Shown one piece after another: positions 59,484 through 64,000 of a DNA stretch of 64,000 bases. Origin of the DNA: Areca catechu. Its lineage: Eukaryota; Streptophyta; Magnoliopsida; Arecales; Arecaceae. The notes under the pieces were generated by a model. The model saw only the letters and a program-made list of their open reading frames with translations. It did no database searches and was not told where the DNA came from. The stretch is taken from the NCBI GenBank assembly GCA_021397845.1, contig CM038052.1:139629854-139693853 (forward strand), written 5' to 3'. Made by a program: the position numbers and the translations under genes. The number at the start of each line of letters is the position of its first letter. The stretch's first letter is position 1.

Positions 59484-60000
59484 AATTTTGACACTATTAC
59501 TGGGGATCCAGGCATAGTTGTTTTACAAATAGAAGTGATTTTTTTTTTATTCTCGTTATTGCTCTTTATAGTTTTGTTTGGCTTCATTCTTTTAGTTGCC
59601 TTAAAAGAAAAGAGATACGATCCAGGCATAATTGTTTACTTTCTATTATTGTTAGCATATAAAAAATTTTACTTTCCTTCTTTTCACAAGTAAACTTCTA
59701 ATCTAATTAACCATTTTTTTAATTAAAATACCTTAAATAACCCAAAAAAAAAAGATAGAAAAATCTTTTCTTAAGACTTAAGTAATTTAAGAAAATAAAT
59801 ATCAAATCTTAAAAACTTTTTAACTTTTTTTGGACACCTTATTTCATTTGCATTGAATTCTTATAAAATAACTTAAGGGCATAATGAAAGTTCAAAAGGC
59901 ATAGCAGGCAGATAGACTATATTTTAAAACTATTTTAAAGTACGTCACAGTGAAAGACTTGGTAGATCGATCAAGTCAATCTACCAATCTACCTATAATA
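59484..60000 (+). other. Primer site and leader of element F
   Basis: Non-coding and T-rich. GATCCAGGCATAGTTGTTTA after the PBS recurs as GATCCAGGCATAATTGTTTA near 59619. A 76-codon hydrophobic open frame at 59463-59693 overlaps the PBS and is probably not coding. Confidence 0.5.
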
Positions 60001-60477
60001 GGATCCAGCAAAATAAAAGTGCATTTAGAGATATCAAAAGCAATGAAAAGGAAAGGGTACGTTACCTTTAACCTTTGGATGTAGCTAATGAAGATCCACT
60101 GAGCCACACAAATATCTGGCCTCTACATGTAGGGGCTCAATCTCAATCAACTCCCTTGGAATGCTAGCTCCTCAAGATCCTTGAGGATGATCTTTTCCTT
60201 CCTTGGACATGCAAGACTTTCTTGAAGTCGTCGAAAAATCTGGTTGGAGAATAATGGGGAGAACTAGAAGTGGAACCCTTGCCAACTAACTCTTTCTTCC
60301 AAAACCCTAGCTTGATTGCTAGGTAGGCTCACACCCAAAATCCAAATCGTCTCAAACCCAACTCTAAGGATACATTCCCTCCCTCTTAGAAAGGCCTAGC
60401 AAAAGTCAACCTCAACTGACTCTACTGCCCTTAAAAAGACACATATTTATAGTAGCAGCAAAAAGGGAGAGAGATAT
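60001..60477 (-). repeat. K: copia-type LTR fragment, reverse
   Basis: On the minus strand it has TATAAATA (60444-60451) and GTGGCTCAGTGGATCTTCATT followed by a donor-like AAAGGTAACGT, the layout seen in the other copia LTRs here. It is truncated at the right by LTR G. No PBS or coding part is seen. Confidence 0.35.
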
Positions 60478-61413
60478 TGTGAGGCCCGATATTATTGGGC
60501 CAATTTTAGGCTAAAGTCAAGAGTCCTTGCTGACTTCTGTTCGAATTCATCGTGGCACTAAACATTCAGAACGACTGACGGAGGTTTCAGAGAGTCTAGT
60601 CGATGGCATAGGGGGGCAGATAGGGGTCTTCCTTAGGGTTTAAAGGTCCCTCGCATGCCTCGGTCCAAACCAAACCCTCCTCCTTTAGTGGATGCTGAAG
60701 ATCGACGCAGATCACGCTGAGTAATTCCCTCGCATGCTACTGCCCTTCTTGATGACCGTTTTTCCTCTAGTGCTGCCAAAACCACCATTAACCTCATCAG
60801 TAAGTGCCCTATCCCCTGTTTTGATTTGAGCATAGGCATAATTAGAGGTGACCAGCGGGAGCCCATCACCTCTCGAGCACGGGCTTGAGCAGCGATGACC
60901 GGACAGGGTGGATCCATTTTATTTTTTTTTTGGGATTTAGGTGGGTGATCGGATGGCTGCCAGTGGTCGTGCTACCGTCCACTCCTATTAGTCGGGCCCC
61001 CTTCTTGGTGGCCGTCTCCCATGGCTACTGTCGACCGTCATTGGGAGGTCGGCTCGGTCAAGCTGAGAGAGGAGCATCAGGGAAAGGGGGGGTTTATCTC
61101 ACTTTTGGGTTTCCGGTAGGTGGCTGAACGGCCATCAGGGTTATTGCTGGTCTTTCCTCTTTCTGGTCTTCAATTGGGGGAGAGGGGATCGGCTTGGTAG
61201 GGGAGATGGTAGCGGATCGAGTGAAGGGGGGAAGAACCGAGTTGACTCGATTTGTAGGGGTGAGTCAACTCGGTTGGCAGGCTGGGTTGACACGGTCAAT
61301 AGAATAGAGTTCATTCAGTTTGCAGGGGTGTGTTGACTCGATCAACAGAATTGGGTCTATAGGATGTGTTGACTCAATTTTTAGGATAGGCTTGTTCGAT
61401 TGAAGCAAAATTT

Positions 61414-61577
61414 GGAGAAGAGAGAGAGGAGCGAGAAAAATAAGGGACAGGTGTGAGGAAAAAGAGAGAGAAGGAAGAGAGAGAAGAGAGAGAAAGATGA
61501 AAGAGAAAAGAAAGAAGAGAGAAAAAGAGTAGAGAAAAAAATGAGGGAGAGGAGAGAGAAAAGAAAGGGAGGAAAGG
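61414..61577. repeat. Purine-rich (GA)n tract in LTR G
   Basis: About 160 bp is almost all A and G (runs of GAGAGA, GAAAGA) with few interruptions. It causes the Ser/Leu/Phe-rich open frames on the other strand. Confidence 0.9.
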
Positions 61578-61840
61578 TACATTTTGGACCAGAATTGGAA
61601 TTAGGTTGAGGAGAGTGCCCAATGGTAATTTAGTTTTCTTTTTAGTTTTGAAATATAAATTAATTATATGTTTATATTATTGGCCAGGTTCATCGTTGTC
61701 CTTAGAAGACCAGGTCTAGTGTCTGAATTGTACGTAGTTAGTGGATACTCTTCAGTAAGTTATCTAGACCTCTGAAACTATATGCCAAATATGTTATGTA
61801 TTTATGAAATATTAAATACATGTAATATATTTTAATTTGC

Positions 61841-61890
61841 ATTGGATTGTATTGGATTACATTGGATTGCATTGGATTGCATTGGGTTGC
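61841..61890. repeat. Five-copy decamer ATTGGATTGC in LTR G
   Basis: Five adjacent 10-bp units (ATTGGATTGT, ATTGGATTAC, ATTGGATTGC twice, ATTGGGTTGC) are followed by ATGCATTG. Confidence 0.92.
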
Positions 61891-62630
61891 ATGCATTGTG
61901 TTGGTAATGTCGCTCTCTAGTCTTACTATGATCACACGAGGACCTAGTCTTCTTTTGGGCCTCCAGTGGGGCTATCGCTGGCACATGACCATCGAGCGGT
62001 ATATAACACAAGAGCTAGTTGCCTTATTTTAGTCATGCGTGGCAGGCACATGCCAAGGATGCATGTTTCTCGTATGATACTCAGAGCTAGTTTTCTTTTG
62101 GATCTCTAGCGGGTCTATCGCTGGCACATGACCGTTTAGTGGCATGTGTCATAGAATATAGTCTTTTTCCGGATGAGCTACGGGTCAATCATGGCCAAAG
62201 TCAAAGGGACTAGGGGAGTTAAGTAAATGGTTGGCCATCCATAGTCATGATGGTGTTGGTTGAAATTAAGTGTACATATTTATGTCATATTGTTGGTTAT
62301 ATTATTATATTGATGGACATCTTATTGTACGATGTGTATATGCTTGTTGATTTTTTATTGGCATATTTATGTTGTATATTTGAGGTGTTGATAACTTACT
62401 GAACCTGTGTAGCTCACCCTTATTTTCTATATTTTGTTACAGATCCAAAAGATTATTTGGGTTTTGGGACCAGTTAGTGAGAAATTAGGATATAGCAGAC
62501 AATACCACTAAGGTGGTAGCCTGGTTGGTAGAGACCTTGTGTATTCGAATGAAGGAGAAATAAATTCTAGGGCACACGGCCATCTATTACGCATTTGGCT
62601 CAAGTTGGGATCAGGGCGTGACAGATTTTT

Positions 62631-62642
62631 TGGTATCAGAGA
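62631..62642 (+). other. Primer-binding site of element G
   Basis: TGGTATCAGAGA lies 7 bp after the LTR end, one base from the initiator-Met consensus. It fixes orientation rightward. Confidence 0.8.
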
Positions 62643-64000
62643 TAAGGTTTAAGATCAAGATGACCTAGTTAGTGAGAGTGGGATAGAATTAAGGTTTTGA
62701 TTGAATATTTTAGAATAATTATCGATGTTAATAATTTATTTAATTTTCTTTGATAGGTGTATGTTTTAGTTCCAAGGATTTTGATAAGTGTAGAAGGCTT
62801 GCATAAATAAAATGATTAAATTCTCCTAGCTTAATTTTTGGAAGGATATCATCGAGGCTAGATAATGGATATATGGAGATATATTTTGAGTTATATTATG
62901 GATTTGATTTTGATATAATTGTAGATTGCGATACAAGTGATTAGAAATTAGAGGATGGTTATTAAGGCATGACTGAATGATACCCAAACTTGGAACATGA
63001 TCATTTGAGACTAACATAAGTGATTAGGATATGATATTAAAGTTTAGGTTGTAATTACTATGGGTTGTGACAAAAAAGATATTTGAACTTAGTATTATGA
63101 TTTGTCGGGATATAATGGATTCAAAGTATGGATTTATAATCTCTAGGTAGTGTGCATGAGAATTAACATATTATTAGCCCAAAAGAGGAATATGATTTTT
63201 GTAAAGAATTGATCTTGGATGAGTATAAAAGGCTGAATGATTTAGTATAGATACTGAAGAGCTAAATCAGATATATCATCATCTCTGATAAACGGGTTTG
63301 ATCTAGCCTTGAAAATAGTAGATTAGAAGTATAATATGTTATGGTATGCTAAATATGTGTATTCAGTTATTAATTAAATGATACAGATGAAGATCATGAT
63401 AGCTTGAAAATTTTGTTAATTTATGGATTATAAATTTGATGACTATTGCAAGATGTTTATGATGTAGGTTATGAAAGAGTTTAATGTGATTAAGAAGTAG
63501 AATCTTTCAATGAATCTATGTATGGATTATTATTGAAATTATGTAATAGACATATGTTTTGAATAATGCTTAGATTTGTAATTTGCTATTAGCAGATTAA
63601 AGGATATTACATGAACATGGCATGCATGTTTTGGTAAAATTTTTGATGGTTTATGTTAGTAGTTTGGATTGGATTATTTGATCTTCCATATGTTTATGGA
63701 GCTTAATGGATATGTTGAACTCAAAGTCATTTATTTTGTTAGAGTTAATGTTAACCTTCCAGGAGAAAAGTTGATCTAAACTTTTCAAATGAATTGTTAA
63801 GGGAAACATAAATAGTTTGAATTGGGACCAGAATTATTAATATATTGAATGGATGATACAATCTTTTGTAAAGACTTTAAAAGTAGAGGATGAATCAAGT
63901 TTAAATCTAATATGATATACTCGAGGCCTAGTAAGGACAAGAAAATTTATTAGTTTTGCTTTTGTTTCATTTAAAGGTTAAATTGGTTTGGATTCTAATG
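62643..64000 (+). other. Leader of element G, running off the window
   Basis: AT-rich sequence with no open frame worth calling and no gag motif. The gag of G, if present, starts beyond the window. Confidence 0.55.

Larger units (their letters stand above)
60478..62623 (+). repeat. G: 5' LTR of a gypsy element
   Basis: The LTR begins TGTGAGGCCCGATATTATTG and ends CAGGGCGTGACA, 2146 bp, typical of plant Tekay/Del-type LTRs. It contains GTTGACTCGA-type motifs (61210-61375), a purine-rich (GA)n tract, a decamer repeat and a ~143-bp imperfect duplication (61944 and 62087, sharing CTATCGCTGGCACATGACC). Open frames in it follow the purine tract and are not genes. Confidence 0.75.

Noticed and set aside
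59463..59693. 76-residue hydrophobic open frame
   Set aside because: It starts before the LTR end and runs through the decayed primer site of F. Hydrophobicity follows from T-rich composition.
61265..61622. Ser/Leu/Phe-rich minus-strand open frames resembling membrane proteins
   Set aside because: They are a direct effect of the purine tract in LTR G.

Overview
The window is a block of nested LTR retrotransposons from a large, repeat-rich, AT-rich plant nuclear genome. The evidence is Ty1/copia and Ty3/gypsy gag-pol remnants, primer-binding sites of the plant initiator-Met type (TGGTATCAGAGC), a Sirevirus, a chromovirus-type chromodomain, and LTRs of 1.3-3.3 kb. I see no host gene, tRNA, rRNA or CRISPR array. 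Every coding region is broken by stops, frameshifts or insertions. The species cannot be fixed from the sequence. Element names (A-H, K, S1-S3) are mine.

Layout. 1-3788: gypsy element A, minus strand (protease, gag, PBS, LTR), running off the left edge. 3795-52364: LTR of copia element E, opened by two insertions. The first is S1, a solo copia LTR (3849-44198) that was itself opened by gypsy element B (4221-41313). B carries a solo copia LTR, S2 (14933-17316), in its internal region, a fourfold 2.57-kb tandem duplication (5639-15920), and two complete copia elements inside its 3' LTR: D1, a Sirevirus with an env-like ORF (19737-30832), and D2 (31061-40893). The second insertion into E is C (46394-52316), a near-complete relative of B. 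The nesting order is E > S1 > B > {S2, D1, D2}, plus E > C. It is supported by 5-bp target-site duplications for S1, B, S2, D1, D2 and C, three exact and three with one mismatch. The three pieces of B's 3' LTR sum to 1598 bp against 1600 bp for its 5' LTR.

52365-64000: E's primer site and repeat-rich leader, a copia LTR fragment, an 8-copy ~89-bp minisatellite, a Tat-like gypsy LTR with a gag start (H), an Athila-like LTR (F) split by a Sirevirus solo LTR (S3), a reverse copia LTR fragment (K), and the 5' LTR, PBS and leader of another gypsy element (G) that runs off the right edge.

Most notable are B and C. Both have intact LTR signals (PBS, PPT), a gag-like N-terminus, the end of an integrase and a chromodomain, but no protease, reverse transcriptase, RNase H or integrase core. 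In their place is a conserved acidic protein region I do not recognise, preceded in C by nine 14-residue repeats. They look like a non-autonomous chromovirus family about 6 kb long that would depend on a full relative for replication. Element A shares the gag start and the LTR end with B and C, so it is a plausible relative of the autonomous parent.
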